A DNA stretch of 64,000 bases from SAR86 cluster bacterium AG-422-E19 (GTDB lineage: Bacteria > Pseudomonadota > Gammaproteobacteria > Magnimaribacterales > AG-339-G14): positions 326,302 through 390,301 of the forward strand of contig QCMR01000001.1 in the NCBI GenBank assembly GCA_003213595.1, in the 5' to 3' direction. The notes beneath the pieces were generated by a model that was not told the origin of the DNA, did not search any database, and worked only from the letters and a program-made list of their open reading frames with translations. The translations under genes were made by a program, and so were the position numbers. Below, piece after piece: positions 18,930-27,736 of the stretch; within the stretch, counting starts at the first letter, position 1; the number at the start of each line of letters is the position of its first letter.

Positions 18930-20600
18930 ATGACGAAAATAAATAAACGAAAACATTCAGCTCCTTTGGTTGATGGTCCCGAACAAGCTCCATCAAGGTC
19001 AATGCTGAGGGCTGCAGGTTTTGATGATGATGATTTTAGAAGACCTCAAGTTGGGGTTGCTTCTACATGGTCTAACGTAACGCCATGCAATATGCACATC
19101 AATGATCTTGCATCATTGGTTTGCGATTCAATTGATCAAGAAGAGTTGAAGGCAGTTTTATTTAATACCATCACAATTTCTGATGGAATCTCAATGGGAA
19201 CTTTAGGCATGAGATATTCATTAGTTTCAAGAGAAGTCATCGCTGACTCAATCGAGACAGTAGTCGGTTGTCAGTCTTTTGATGGCGTGATTGCAATTGG
19301 GGGCTGTGACAAAAACATGCCAGGTTGTTTAATTGGTTTAGCGCGATTAAATCGACCATCTATTTTTGTTTATGGCGGCTCAATCAGGCCTGGAGCAAAC
19401 CATACAGATTTGGTCACAGTGATGGAAGGAGTAGGAAGTTTTTCAAGCAATAAAATTTCCGAAGAGGAATTAATTGCGATAGAAAAAACAGCTCTACCCG
19501 GACCTGGCTCTTGCGGAGGCATGTATACCGCTAACACTATGGCATCCGCGATTGAAGCTTTAGGTATGAGCTTACCTGGAAGCAGTTCACAAGACGCAGT
19601 TTCGACAGATAAACAAGAAGATTGCAAGAAAATTGGTAATGCGATCAACAATCTTCTTGAAAAAGATATCAAGCCCACAGACATCATGACTAGAGAGGCT
19701 TTTGAAAATGCTATTCGTGTTGTAATCGCTTTGGGTGGATCAACCAATGCAGTACTTCATTTGTTAGCAATGGCAAAAAGCGTAGACATCCCGTTAAATA
19801 TTGATGATTTTGAAGAAATTGGCAAAACCAGTCCATTATTGGCTGACTTAAGACCTTCAGGACATTTTCTTATGTCTGAGTTGAATGAGATTGGCGGTAT
19901 ACAACCTTTGATGAAAACTCTTTTAGAAGCCAATCTTCTGCACGGCGATACATTGACAGTAACAGGCAAAACCATGGCTGAAAATTTAAAGGATGTTAAA
20001 CCTTATCCAGAAAAGCAAAAAATTATAATGCCTTTGGATAAGCCCATAAAGAAAGACAGTCACTTGAAAATCTTAAAAGGAAACCTCGCCAGTGAGGGAG
20101 CTGTTGCGAAAATCACTGGGAAAGAAGGACATAGTTTTTCAGGCTCAGCTCGAGTTTTTAACTCTGAAGAAGAAACTTTAGAAGCTATTTATGGCTCAAA
20201 GATTCAAGAAGGCGATGTAATTGTTGTTAGATATGAAGGGCCTGTTGGAGGGCCAGGCATGAGAGAAATGCTAAAACCAACCTCAGCCATTATGGGTAAA
20301 GGCCTTGGCGACAAGGTAGCTTTTATTACGGATGGAAGATTTTCTGGAGGCTCTCATGGTTTTGTAGTCGGTCATGTAACGCCTGAAGCTGCTAAAGGCG
20401 GACTTATAGGTCTTTTAGAAGATGGCGACAAAATTACTATAGATGCCTTGAAAGGAACAATTGATGCAGATTTATCACCCAAAGAAATCGAAGAAAGAAA
20501 GAAAAATTGGAAAAATCCAAAACCAGTGCCAAAAAAGGGTGTTTTGGCAAAATATGCCAAGACCGTTAAATCGGCTTCTGAAGGAGCAGTTACAGATTAA
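18930..20600 (+). CDS. ilvD: dihydroxy-acid dehydratase
   Basis: Dehydrates 2,3-dihydroxy acids to 2-oxo acids in valine, isoleucine and leucine synthesis. Iron-sulfur ligand cysteines are seen in TPCNMHIN, GGCDKNMPGC and GPGSCGGMYTANTM, and the C-terminal DGRFSGGSHGFVVGHV signature is complete. Length 556 residues fits the IlvD/Edd family; the branched-chain pathway genes ilvB, ilvH and ilvC 7-11 kb away in the same window support DHAD over sugar-acid dehydratases. It begins 7 bases after the ABC ATPase gene. Confidence 0.95.
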   Translation: MTKINKRKHSAPLVDGPEQAPSRSMLRAAGFDDDDFRRPQVGVASTWSNVTPCNMHINDLASLVCDSIDQEELKAVLFNTITISDGISMGTLGMRYSLVSREVIADSIETVVGCQSFDGVIAIGGCDKNMPGCLIGLARLNRPSIFVYGGSIRPGANHTDLVTVMEGVGSFSSNKISEEELIAIEKTALPGPGSCGGMYTANTMASAIEALGMSLPGSSSQDAVSTDKQEDCKKIGNAINNLLEKDIKPTDIMTREAFENAIRVVIALGGSTNAVLHLLAMAKSVDIPLNIDDFEEIGKTSPLLADLRPSGHFLMSELNEIGGIQPLMKTLLEANLLHGDTLTVTGKTMAENLKDVKPYPEKQKIIMPLDKPIKKDSHLKILKGNLASEGAVAKITGKEGHSFSGSARVFNSEEETLEAIYGSKIQEGDVIVVRYEGPVGGPGMREMLKPTSAIMGKGLGDKVAFITDGRFSGGSHGFVVGHVTPEAAKGGLIGLLEDGDKITIDALKGTIDADLSPKEIEERKKNWKNPKPVPKKGVLAKYAKTVKSASEGAVTD

Positions 20601-20607
20601 AAAAGCT

Positions 20608-20635
20608 TGTTTTATTTAAATACACCCTCATAATA
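20608..20635 (+). promoter_or_regulatory. candidate trxA promoter, possibly leaderless
   Basis: A -35-like TTGTTT (20608-20613) is followed after 16 bases by CATAAT (20630-20635). Initiation 6-7 bases downstream would fall at or next to the trxA ATG (20641), and no Shine-Dalgarno sequence precedes that ATG, so the transcript could be leaderless. This is read by eye; transcription start mapping is needed to confirm it. Confidence 0.4.
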
Positions 20636-20640
20636 AAAGT

Positions 20641-20964
20641 ATGTCAAAACCCATCGAATTAACAGATGAAAATTTAGAAGAAACTCTATCTAGTTCTTCA
20701 GTTCCAGTGCTTGTCGACTATTGGGCTGAATGGTGTGGACCATGTAAAATGGTTGCTCCAGTCTTAGAAGAGCTTGCAGCTGAACTTGATGGCAAATTAA
20801 CTATTGGCAAGGTTGATGTTGATTCAAATCGGGACTCAGCAGCTAAACAGAATGTGATGAGCATACCTACTCTTATCTTATTTAAGGATGGACAGCCAAT
20901 TGATCAAAGAATTGGAGCTTTAACGAAAAATCAACTTCAAGAATTCATTAACGAACATATTTAA
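20641..20964 (+). CDS. trxA: thioredoxin 1
   Basis: General cytoplasmic disulfide reductase, 107 residues. The active site is W-C32-G-P-C35 in YWAEWCGPCKM, with the conserved cis-proline in SIPTLILF and the VDVDSNRD loop. It sits between ilvD and rho; trxA directly before rho is a conserved bacterial arrangement. No ribosome-binding sequence precedes the ATG and a promoter-like sequence ends just upstream. Confidence 0.97.
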   Translation: MSKPIELTDENLEETLSSSSVPVLVDYWAEWCGPCKMVAPVLEELAAELDGKLTIGKVDVDSNRDSAAKQNVMSIPTLILFKDGQPIDQRIGALTKNQLQEFINEHI

Positions 20965-21064
20965 TTCTCAAAAAAACTAGACTCGTAATTTCTATAGTGG
21001 TACATTGCAAGCCTACTTTCAGTAGAAACACTCATAATCTTTAATTATACAAACATTTAACACA

Positions 21065-22327
21065 ATGCATTTAGGGGAACTTAAAGCAAAACCAGTCGAA
21101 GAATTACTCACGATCGCTGAGGGTATGGGTATTGAAAACTTGTCTCGTCAAAAAAAACAAGATGTTATTTTCAATATTTTAAAAACTCATTCCAATGGTG
21201 GAGAAGACATTGAAGGGGAAGGAGTTCTAGAAATTTTAAACGATGGGTTTGGGTTCTTAAGATCACCATCCTCATCTTATCTTGCCGGCCCCGACGATAT
21301 ATATGTTTCTCCAAGTCAAATTAGAAGATTCGGCTTAAAAACAGGCGATTCTGTTTCTGGAAACATTAGACCTCCAAAAGACGGTGAAAGATATTTCGCC
21401 TTGCTCAAAATAGACCAAATAAATTTTGAACCTTCAGACAGAACAAAAAATAAAGTTGCTTTTGAAAACCTCACTCCTTTATTTCCAGAAGAAAGAATCA
21501 TCATGGAGTCTGGAAATGGAACCACTGAAGATCTTTCTGCAAGAATAATTGATTTGGTATCTCCCACAGGAAAAGGTCAAAGAGGACTAATTGTCTCACC
21601 TCCAAAAGCTGGAAAAACTCTTTTAATGCAATCAATTGCACATTCTATAGAAAAGAATAGTCCCGAAAGTAAATTGATGGTTTTACTTGTTGATGAAAGA
21701 CCGGAAGAAGTTACAGATATGAAAAGGTCTGTCAGGGGAGAAGTTGTTGCAAGTACTTTTGACGAACCTCCTTCTCGACATGTACAAGTTGCAGAAATGG
21801 TGATTGCTAAAGCCAAAAGACTCGTCGAAAAGAAACACGACGTTATAATTTTGCTCGATTCCATTACCAGATTGGCAAGAGCTTACAATTCAACTCAAGC
21901 AGCTTCAGGAAAAATATTAACTGGAGGTGTAGATGCCAATGCTTTGGAAAAACCAAAAAGATTTTTCGGAGCAGCCAGAAACATTGAAGGCGGCGGCAGC
22001 TTGACCATTATTGCAACTGCATTAATTGATACTGGTTCCAGAATGGATGAGGTAATCTTTGAAGAATTCAAAGGTACCGGTAACCAAGAAATTCATCTGG
22101 ATCGAGCTATTGCTGAAAAAAGAATCTTTCCTGCAATCAATATCCGTAGGTCAGGTACCAGAAGAGAAGAACTTATTACCGATGATGCAGAACTTGCGAG
22201 AATTAATATTTTGAGAAAACTCCTTCATGAGATGGAAGATATTGATGCTACCGATTGGTTAATTGATAAGCTAAGCAAGCATAAAACCAACAGCGAATTT
22301 TTCGACTCTATGAAGAAAGGCAAGTAA
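21065..22327 (+). CDS. rho: transcription termination factor Rho
   Basis: Hexameric RNA helicase terminating transcription. The N-terminal RNA-binding region ([20 protein letters not shown], then [18 protein letters not shown]), Walker A in [13 protein letters not shown] around residue 180, Walker B region [18 protein letters not shown] and the Q/R loop segments are complete in 420 residues. Rho may carry much of the termination load here, because very few intrinsic terminators are visible. A 100-base leader separates it from trxA; I see no clear hairpin in it. The gene end overlaps convergent rsmD by 20 bases. Confidence 0.97.
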   Translation: MHLGELKAKPVEELLTIAEGMGIENLSRQKKQDVIFNILKTHSNGGEDIEGEGVLEILNDGFGFLRSPSSSYLAGPDDIYVSPSQIRRFGLKTGDSVSGNIRPPKDGERYFALLKIDQINFEPSDRTKNKVAFENLTPLFPEERIIMESGNGTTEDLSARIIDLVSPTGKGQRGLIVSPPKAGKTLLMQSIAHSIEKNSPESKLMVLLVDERPEEVTDMKRSVRGEVVASTFDEPPSRHVQVAEMVIAKAKRLVEKKHDVIILLDSITRLARAYNSTQAASGKILTGGVDANALEKPKRFFGAARNIEGGGSLTIIATALIDTGSRMDEVIFEEFKGTGNQEIHLDRAIAEKRIFPAINIRRSGTRREELITDDAELARINILRKLLHEMEDIDATDWLIDKLSKHKTNSEFFDSMKKGK

Positions 22328-22889
22328 CCTCTGCTAAAACATAACTTTTTTTTCCTAAGCTTTTTTTCTTTTTCAAATTCAAAGATTCAGGAATTTCTAG
22401 ATCCAATTTTTTTTCGAATTCAAAATAAATTTGTCCATTTTTAGATAAGAGTTCTTTTTCTAAAATAGCAGTAAGCAAATCATGAACTAAATTTTTGTTA
22501 AATGGTGGATCTATGAAAATCAAATCGTATTTAGTGCCAGAATTGTTCTTTTGTATCCATTCCAAACACTCCGCACAAAAGAAATCGCAATCCGCTTTTT
22601 CACTCATTTCTAGATAAACTTTTTTTATTTTTTGCAGATACTCTTTATTCTTCTCTACAAAAGTTACTTTTTCAGCACCTCTTGAAAAAGCTTCAAAACC
22701 TAAGGCACCTGTTCCAGAAAAAAGGTCCAGACAATACATTTTTTTCAAATCCTGTCCCAGCCAATTAAACAATGTTTCTTTTGCTCTATCCGGAGTTGGT
22801 CTTAAATCATCATTCAGATCAAAGTAAATTTTCTTACCTTTCCATTTTCCTCCAATGATTCTAATTTCGCCTTTTTTTTCTTTCTTCAT
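22308..22889 (-). CDS. rsmD: 16S rRNA (guanine-966-N2) methyltransferase
   Basis: Rossmann-fold methyltransferase of 193 residues. [12 protein letters not shown] at the N terminus, [18 protein letters not shown] as the AdoMet-binding motif, and [10 protein letters not shown] with the catalytic DPPF motif are characteristic of RsmD. It modifies G966 of 16S rRNA during small-subunit assembly. The 3' end overlaps the 3' end of rho on the other strand by 20 bases. An inverted repeat covers the start-codon region. Confidence 0.93.
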   Translation of the reverse strand: MKKEKKGEIRIIGGKWKGKKIYFDLNDDLRPTPDRAKETLFNWLGQDLKKMYCLDLFSGTGALGFEAFSRGAEKVTFVEKNKEYLQKIKKVYLEMSEKADCDFFCAECLEWIQKNNSGTKYDLIFIDPPFNKNLVHDLLTAILEKELLSKNGQIYFEFEKKLDLEIPESLNLKKKKSLGKKSYVLAEVTCLSS

Positions 22890-22903
22890 ATCATTTATGA
22901 TAT
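22888..22903. promoter_or_regulatory. inverted repeat in the rsmD / flavin reductase divergent gap
   Basis: ATATCAT-TT-ATGATAT forms two perfect 7-base arms with a 2-base centre, overlapping the start codon of rsmD and lying 43 bases before the start of the flavin reductase-like gene. It could be an operator for the plus-strand pair. The call rests on symmetry and position only. Confidence 0.3.
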
Positions 22904-22945
22904 TACATGAGATAATTAAGTTTTAAATTTACCTGCTTATTTACC

Positions 22946-23404
22946 TTGAAAGAAAAATTTCTAGAAGTTCTTAGAACAACAAAACAAAATGTTTTTGTTT
23001 TAGCTGCGGAAAATGGTGACCAGCGTCATGCAATGACTGTGTCCTCGGTTTTTTCTGTATCTCTTGAACCAATGTCTATGGCAGTGAGTGTCAATCAAAG
23101 CGCAAGCCTGCATGATCTTTTGATGGAAGAAACTAAATTCTCTTTAAATTTATTAACTGCTGATCAGGTAGATATCGCTGAAATATGCAGTGGTGCTGAA
23201 GAGGGGCAAATTAGATTTAATCATCCTGACTGGAATCTAAAAAAGATTCCATATTTACAAAGTGCACAATCAAATTTATTTTGCACTTGTAAAAAAATAG
23301 TACCTTTGTATTCCCATTCTTTGGTAATAGGCGAAGTAGACGATATATTTCATTCAGGAAAAACAGATCCGCTGATCTATCAAGACGGTAGATATGAATC
23401 ATAA
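22946..23404 (+). CDS. flavin reductase-like (split-barrel FMN-binding) protein
   Basis: Protein of 152 residues resembling the flavin reductase domain family: FVLAAENGDQRHAMTVSSVFSVSLEPMSMAVSVNQSASLHDLL fits the N-terminal FMN-binding part (G..MTVSS.. then a phosphate-binding segment), and SLVIGEVDDIF followed by LIYQDGRY is the usual C-terminal end. It probably reduces or holds FMN for a partner oxygenase. The start is taken as TTG 22946, because the next ATG would remove the first strands of the domain and the frame closes upstream at 22913. It overlaps the following outer-membrane protein gene by 11 bases; a functional link is not obvious. Confidence 0.78.
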   Translation: MKEKFLEVLRTTKQNVFVLAAENGDQRHAMTVSSVFSVSLEPMSMAVSVNQSASLHDLLMEETKFSLNLLTADQVDIAEICSGAEEGQIRFNHPDWNLKKIPYLQSAQSNLFCTCKKIVPLYSHSLVIGEVDDIFHSGKTDPLIYQDGRYES

Positions 23405-25715
23405 AAAAACTTTAGCTTTAGTTATCTCGCTATTTCCGAGCTTTTTGTTAGCTGCCATTACCGTTGATGGAAAGTTAGATGAACCGGAATGGCAAAATGC
23501 TCAGTCAATAAGTGATTTTGTAACCGTTTATCCAAATGACAAATCAAAGCCAGAGTTTAAAACCGAAGTAAGGGTTTTCTCTGATGATAAAGGAATATAT
23601 TTTGGCTTTACAAATGAACAACCTATTGAAACACACACACCTTTGAAACATCCAAGGGATAAGTGGTTTGTTGATGCTGATAGGAATTTCATCATGATAG
23701 ATTTTGATGGCAATGCAACTGTGGGTTATGAATTTTCTGTAACTCTTGGCGATACATTGAGAGATGCGATTGTGACTAATGAGAATGAAATGTCAGATAG
23801 TTGGGATGCTATTTGGTATGCAAAAACATATCAAACAGAGTCCGCTTGGTTTTCTGAATTCTTTATTCCTTGGGAGGTAGCTCCTATGAATGTGGTTGAA
23901 GGAAAAACAAGAGAAGTTAAAGCAACCTTTGTCAGAAGGCATCATAAAGAAAATAGGTTTTATAATGTTCCTGGATTGTGGGCCGAACAATCTCCATTTT
24001 TATCTAGATTTAAGAGCATAAAGGTTGATAACCCTTCGACAATTAAAAAATCCAGGGTTGATTATTTTCCTTATGTGAGTTTTACCAATAACTTTGTTGA
24101 AAATAATCGAAACATAAACTTTGGAGGGGAAATTTTTTGGGATATAAATTCCGAATCAAAATTGGATGTTTCACTTAACCCAGATTTTGGTCAAGTTGAA
24201 AGCGATGATTTAATTGTAAATTTCTCCGCAATTGAAACTTACTATGAAGATAAAAGACCTTTCTTCACAGAAAATCAAACTCTGTTTGAAATTACCGGTT
24301 GGAATCTTTATTTTATAAATACAAGAAGAATTGGAGGGATACCTGACAAATGTTCTCCAACAAACGAAACTCTAAAAGGAGAATGTAAAAACAGCCTTAT
24401 AGATTCTTCCGATATAGATCTTGCTTTGAGATATTCTCAAAAGTCACAAGAAAATGAATTTGGTTTCTTTTCAGCTTTTGAAGCGAATAGCGTTTATTCA
24501 TCCGGGAGGGATTATTTTGCTGGTCGCTACCGAAGAAATATTTCAGAAGCCAACGGTAAAGTTGGTTATATGGTTACTGCAGTGGACAGAGCATCTATCA
24601 ATAGAGAAGCATACGTTCATACCATTGACTTTGATTTTAAACCTTCTGCTCCAACCAGAGTTTACGGTTGGCTAAGCCAAGCAAGTATTAAAGATAAAGA
24701 TAAAGACACAGTGGGGACTGGAGCTCGGATAGTAGTTACAAAGGGTTTTTCAGATCAGTTATTCGTTCTTGGCGCAATCAACTATTTAGATGAAGATTTT
24801 AATATCAATGATATGGGTTACATCGAGGAATACAACAAAATCAGCATAGGTGGTTTCCTTCAATACATTCGTCCCATAAAAAATAAAACTTCAAAAATAT
24901 CCCAAACTATTTTTAAAGTAAATGGTGGACACAACAGATCCACAGAAGGATATGGAAATGGTATTGGCTTCAACACAGAATTAGAAATGTTCATGCGTGA
25001 TAACTCTTATATCAGCTTGAAGTGTAACTGCACTGTCAGAAGAGGTAAAAACTCTACTGAAACAAGAGGATTTGCCGCTGCTCCTTTCATAGAAAGCTTG
25101 GCAAACTACGATCTTCAGCTTGCCTACTTCACCCCTAGAACAGACAACATCAGGCCATATGTTAAATTTGGGTTGGCTACTGGTGGATACCGAGTTAACG
25201 ATCAAGATTCAGACTTACAAAATGAAACAATTAATTTTGGTCTAGGTTTGATTTTGACGACTTCAAGCCAGTTTAGAACTTCTCTCGATTTTTTTGAATT
25301 TCAAAAAGAAAATAATTGGGAGGTTTGGCAAAAGGAAAACTTATTTGGTTACTACGATAAGGAAATGGTTTCCTCTGGGATAAACATAGATTGGTTTCCA
25401 GGCAACAATCAAGAATTTAGATTGAAAGCATTCATCTATGGTATCAAAGCAAATAATGCTAGAGCCTATAGGGTAAATTCTAGTGGCTATATGACACCAT
25501 CTTTCGACGACATCAATCCTTTTCAACTTTCTGAAACCGCTTTTCAAATTAGATATAAGTATGAATTTTCACCATTATCTAATTTGTATGTTGTTTACAC
25601 ACGAGGGGGAAAGTCTTCAGGACTTTTAAGAGATTCTTTTGATGGTCTTTATTCAAATGCTTGGAACGAACAAACTTTAGACAAATTTATAGTCAAAATA
25701 AGATATAAATTTTAA
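23394..25715 (+). CDS. CBM9-like / DUF5916-type outer-membrane protein
   Basis: Protein of 773 residues with a signal peptide (about 1-20). The first part (ITVDGKLDEPEWQNA, later DGNATVGYEFSVTLGD, WFSEFFIPWEVA) resembles the carbohydrate-binding family 9 fold, and the long C-terminal part has alternating beta strands rich in aromatic residues, ending KFIVKIRYKF with a terminal phenylalanine typical of outer-membrane barrels. The arrangement matches the widespread CBM9-like plus DUF5916 proteins of marine and polysaccharide-using bacteria, whose function is not established. A possible disulfide pair lies in DKCSPTNETLKGEC. It overlaps the gene before it and shares TTAA (25712-25715) with the stop of the next, convergent gene. 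Confidence 0.75.
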   Translation: MNHKKTLALVISLFPSFLLAAITVDGKLDEPEWQNAQSISDFVTVYPNDKSKPEFKTEVRVFSDDKGIYFGFTNEQPIETHTPLKHPRDKWFVDADRNFIMIDFDGNATVGYEFSVTLGDTLRDAIVTNENEMSDSWDAIWYAKTYQTESAWFSEFFIPWEVAPMNVVEGKTREVKATFVRRHHKENRFYNVPGLWAEQSPFLSRFKSIKVDNPSTIKKSRVDYFPYVSFTNNFVENNRNINFGGEIFWDINSESKLDVSLNPDFGQVESDDLIVNFSAIETYYEDKRPFFTENQTLFEITGWNLYFINTRRIGGIPDKCSPTNETLKGECKNSLIDSSDIDLALRYSQKSQENEFGFFSAFEANSVYSSGRDYFAGRYRRNISEANGKVGYMVTAVDRASINREAYVHTIDFDFKPSAPTRVYGWLSQASIKDKDKDTVGTGARIVVTKGFSDQLFVLGAINYLDEDFNINDMGYIEEYNKISIGGFLQYIRPIKNKTSKISQTIFKVNGGHNRSTEGYGNGIGFNTELEMFMRDNSYISLKCNCTVRRGKNSTETRGFAAAPFIESLANYDLQLAYFTPRTDNIRPYVKFGLATGGYRVNDQDSDLQNETINFGLGLILTTSSQFRTSLDFFEFQKENNWEVWQKENLFGYYDKEMVSSGINIDWFPGNNQEFRLKAFIYGIKANNARAYRVNSSGYMTPSFDDINPFQLSETAFQIRYKYEFSPLSNLYVVYTRGGKSSGLLRDSFDGLYSNAWNEQTLDKFIVKIRYKF

Positions 25716-25909
25716 GGCTTACAGTTTTTGCAAAACAAATTTCCCGAAGACATAACGGATAAGTTTTTTGGCAAATAATCTTCACAAGAAGAGCATTTCA
25801 CCAACTCTTTATTTTCATTATCCAGATCAATTTCTTCTTGTTTGAATAGTCTTGCTAAACCGGAAAGAATACCCACAAAGGCAAGGACAATTAATAATTT
25901 TAAAAGCAT
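25712..25909 (-). CDS. PP0621-family small zinc-ribbon membrane protein
   Basis: Protein of 65 residues: an N-terminal membrane segment (residues 2-20), a short acidic linker, and two CxxC pairs (C39/C42 and C60/C63) suited to one zinc ion. This layout, a short TM helix followed by a small CxxC...CxxC tail, matches the uncharacterised PP0621 family of proteobacteria as I recall it. It lies two bases beyond bamD and shares four bases with the end of the DUF5916-type gene. Function unknown. Confidence 0.68.
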   Translation of the reverse strand: MLLKLLIVLAFVGILSGLARLFKQEEIDLDNENKELVKCSSCEDYLPKNLSVMSSGNLFCKNCKP

Positions 25910-25911
25910 TT

Positions 25912-26685
25912 CTATGAATTAGCAGCGGCTTTTTTTTCAGAAGCCTCGATAAATCTTTTTAGTACTTCAGCAGCTTGATTTTTCAATTCTTCATTACCCA
26001 TGAGATCGTAGGCTTTAACTTTAATTTCTAAAGCTTTTTGTACCACTTCGGAGTTAGGGAGATTTGAAATTATGTAATCGGCTCGAGAAACTGCGGCAAT
26101 GTATGCTTTTCTTTCGACATAAAACTCTGCAACTTCTATTTCTTGTTTAGCAATTAAACTTCTAAGGAACAGCATTCTTCTCTTGGCATCTTCAATGTAG
26201 GAGCTTTCTGGAAATCTAGAAATAAACTCAGTCAATTCATCAAAGGACTCTTTAGCCTGAGTCAAATCTCTTTTATAGGTGAGTTCTCCCAACACTGGAA
26301 CAGTACTCAGCAATTCCTTTTCCTTAGAAAATTTTGCCAGACCTTTCATGTAGTAAGCGTAATCTGTATTGGGGTGTCTTGGGTGCAGGCTGATAAATCT
26401 CTCTGCTGCAACCACGGAAGCATCGTAAAGCCCATTTTCATAGTAAGCATAAATCAGTTCTGCTTGAGCTTGTTCTGCATATTTACCAAATGGAAATCTC
26501 CTTTCTAAAGATTCCAGAGCATCGATTGCCATGGAATAGTTTTTGGATTTTATTCTTTCTTGAGCTTGATCATAAATTTCTTTTTCTTGCATTGCAGGCG
26601 TCATTGGCTCTTCTTTTTTTTGTGTAGCACAACTTACAAAAAAGACTAAGAAAACAGTAAAAAAAAGATTTGAATAAAATTTCAT
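25912..26685 (-). CDS. bamD: outer membrane assembly lipoprotein BamD
   Basis: Essential lipoprotein of the beta-barrel assembly machine. The signal peptide ends in a lipobox-like FVSC19. It is followed by tetratricopeptide-type helical repeats: EIYDQAQERIKSKNYSMAIDALESLERRFPFGKYAEQAQ, AYYENGLYDASVVAAERFI and HPNTDYAYYMKGLAKF are classic BamD segments. Length 257 is normal. It is divergent from rluD, the usual bamD/rluD arrangement, with 22 bases between start codons, so the two promoters must overlap the coding ends. Confidence 0.95.
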   Translation of the reverse strand: MKFYSNLFFTVFLVFFVSCATQKKEEPMTPAMQEKEIYDQAQERIKSKNYSMAIDALESLERRFPFGKYAEQAQAELIYAYYENGLYDASVVAAERFISLHPRHPNTDYAYYMKGLAKFSKEKELLSTVPVLGELTYKRDLTQAKESFDELTEFISRFPESSYIEDAKRRMLFLRSLIAKQEIEVAEFYVERKAYIAAVSRADYIISNLPNSEVVQKALEIKVKAYDLMGNEELKNQAAEVLKRFIEASEKKAAANS

Positions 26686-26707
26686 GAAATAAGTTTATCA
26701 TTCTGTC

Positions 26708-27664
26708 ATGACGATTAAGAAGGAGAATTTAATTACTAGAGAGATAAGTGAAGCACTTTCCAACAAACGTCTTGATGTAGTTTTGGCAGAAACTTTTCCG
26801 GAATACTCCAGAAGTAGATTAAAAAAATGGCTAGAAAACAACCTAGTATCTGTAAATCAAAGAGTAATTAATAAACCCAGTCATAAAATCATTTTTCCAG
26901 CAAAACTGGAACTCAGTGTACCAAACGAAAATCTCACAGAAGATTTACCAGAACAATTAGACTTAAATATAGTTGAGTCTACTGAAGGATATATCGTAAT
27001 CAACAAAAGTCATGGAATGGTAGTTCATCCTGGTGCTGGCAATAAATCTGGAACATTGTTGAATGCCTTATTGCATGAATATCCTGAATTAAAAAAATTA
27101 CCAAGAGCAGGAATTGTTCATCGTCTGGATAAAGATACCTCGGGACTTATGGTAGTTGCTAGAAACGAACCTACCATGCAAAGCTTATCAGAACAAATTT
27201 CCAATCGTTCCATCAAAAGGATTTACCAAGCTTTCACAGTTGGAAGAATTGAAAGGTCTGGAAAAATTGAAGCGCCAATTGGGAGACACCCTAAGAATAG
27301 ACAAAAACAAGCAATTATTGAATCTGGTCGAGAAGCTATCTCACACTTCAAAGTCATAGAAAATTTTGGCTCTTACTCTCATCTTGAAGTTTCCTTGGAA
27401 ACAGGAAGAACTCATCAAATTAGAGTTCATATGAATCATTTGGGTTTTCCTTTAATTGGCGATCCTCTTTATGGCAGGCGCAGAAGATTTGCAAAAAATA
27501 CCCATCAGAAACTTAGAGAAATAATAGAAAGTTTTCCTAGACAGGCACTTCATGCAGCCCAGTTGAGTTTTATAGATCCAACTACATCTAAAGAAGTAAG
27601 CTTCCAATCAAAATTACCATCTGATTTAGTCGAATTGAGGGAAAACCTTTTAAATCAGGCATAA
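26708..27664 (+). CDS. rluD: 23S rRNA pseudouridine synthase RluD
   Basis: Forms pseudouridines in helix 69 of 23S rRNA. An N-terminal S4 domain (NKRLDVVLAETFPEYSRSRLKKWLE) and the catalytic segment GIVHRLDKDTSGLMVVA, whose aspartate is the nucleophile, are intact, along with LETGRTHQIRVHM and IGDPLYG. Length 318 residues. Divergent from bamD as in other gammaproteobacteria; the pgeF gene that commonly follows rluD is absent here. Confidence 0.94.
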   Translation: MTIKKENLITREISEALSNKRLDVVLAETFPEYSRSRLKKWLENNLVSVNQRVINKPSHKIIFPAKLELSVPNENLTEDLPEQLDLNIVESTEGYIVINKSHGMVVHPGAGNKSGTLLNALLHEYPELKKLPRAGIVHRLDKDTSGLMVVARNEPTMQSLSEQISNRSIKRIYQAFTVGRIERSGKIEAPIGRHPKNRQKQAIIESGREAISHFKVIENFGSYSHLEVSLETGRTHQIRVHMNHLGFPLIGDPLYGRRRRFAKNTHQKLREIIESFPRQALHAAQLSFIDPTTSKEVSFQSKLPSDLVELRENLLNQA

Positions 27665-27669
27665 TTTCC

Positions 27670-27698
27670 TTGACTTGCTTACTGGTACTGTCAAAATT
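27670..27698 (+). promoter_or_regulatory. candidate ilvBHC promoter
   Basis: TTGACT (27670-27675) and AAAATT (27693-27698) are spaced by 17 bases, followed by a GC-rich CGCTCCC. A GC-rich discriminator is a known feature of stringently controlled promoters. The leader is under 40 bases and shows no leader peptide rich in branched-chain codons, so classical ilv attenuation is unlikely. The half-site ACTGTCA (27687-27693) also occurs in the sulfatase operator. Confidence 0.4.
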
Positions 27699-27736
27699 CG
27701 CTCCCTTAAGAGATTTCTTCAAATTTTTTTAGAAAA

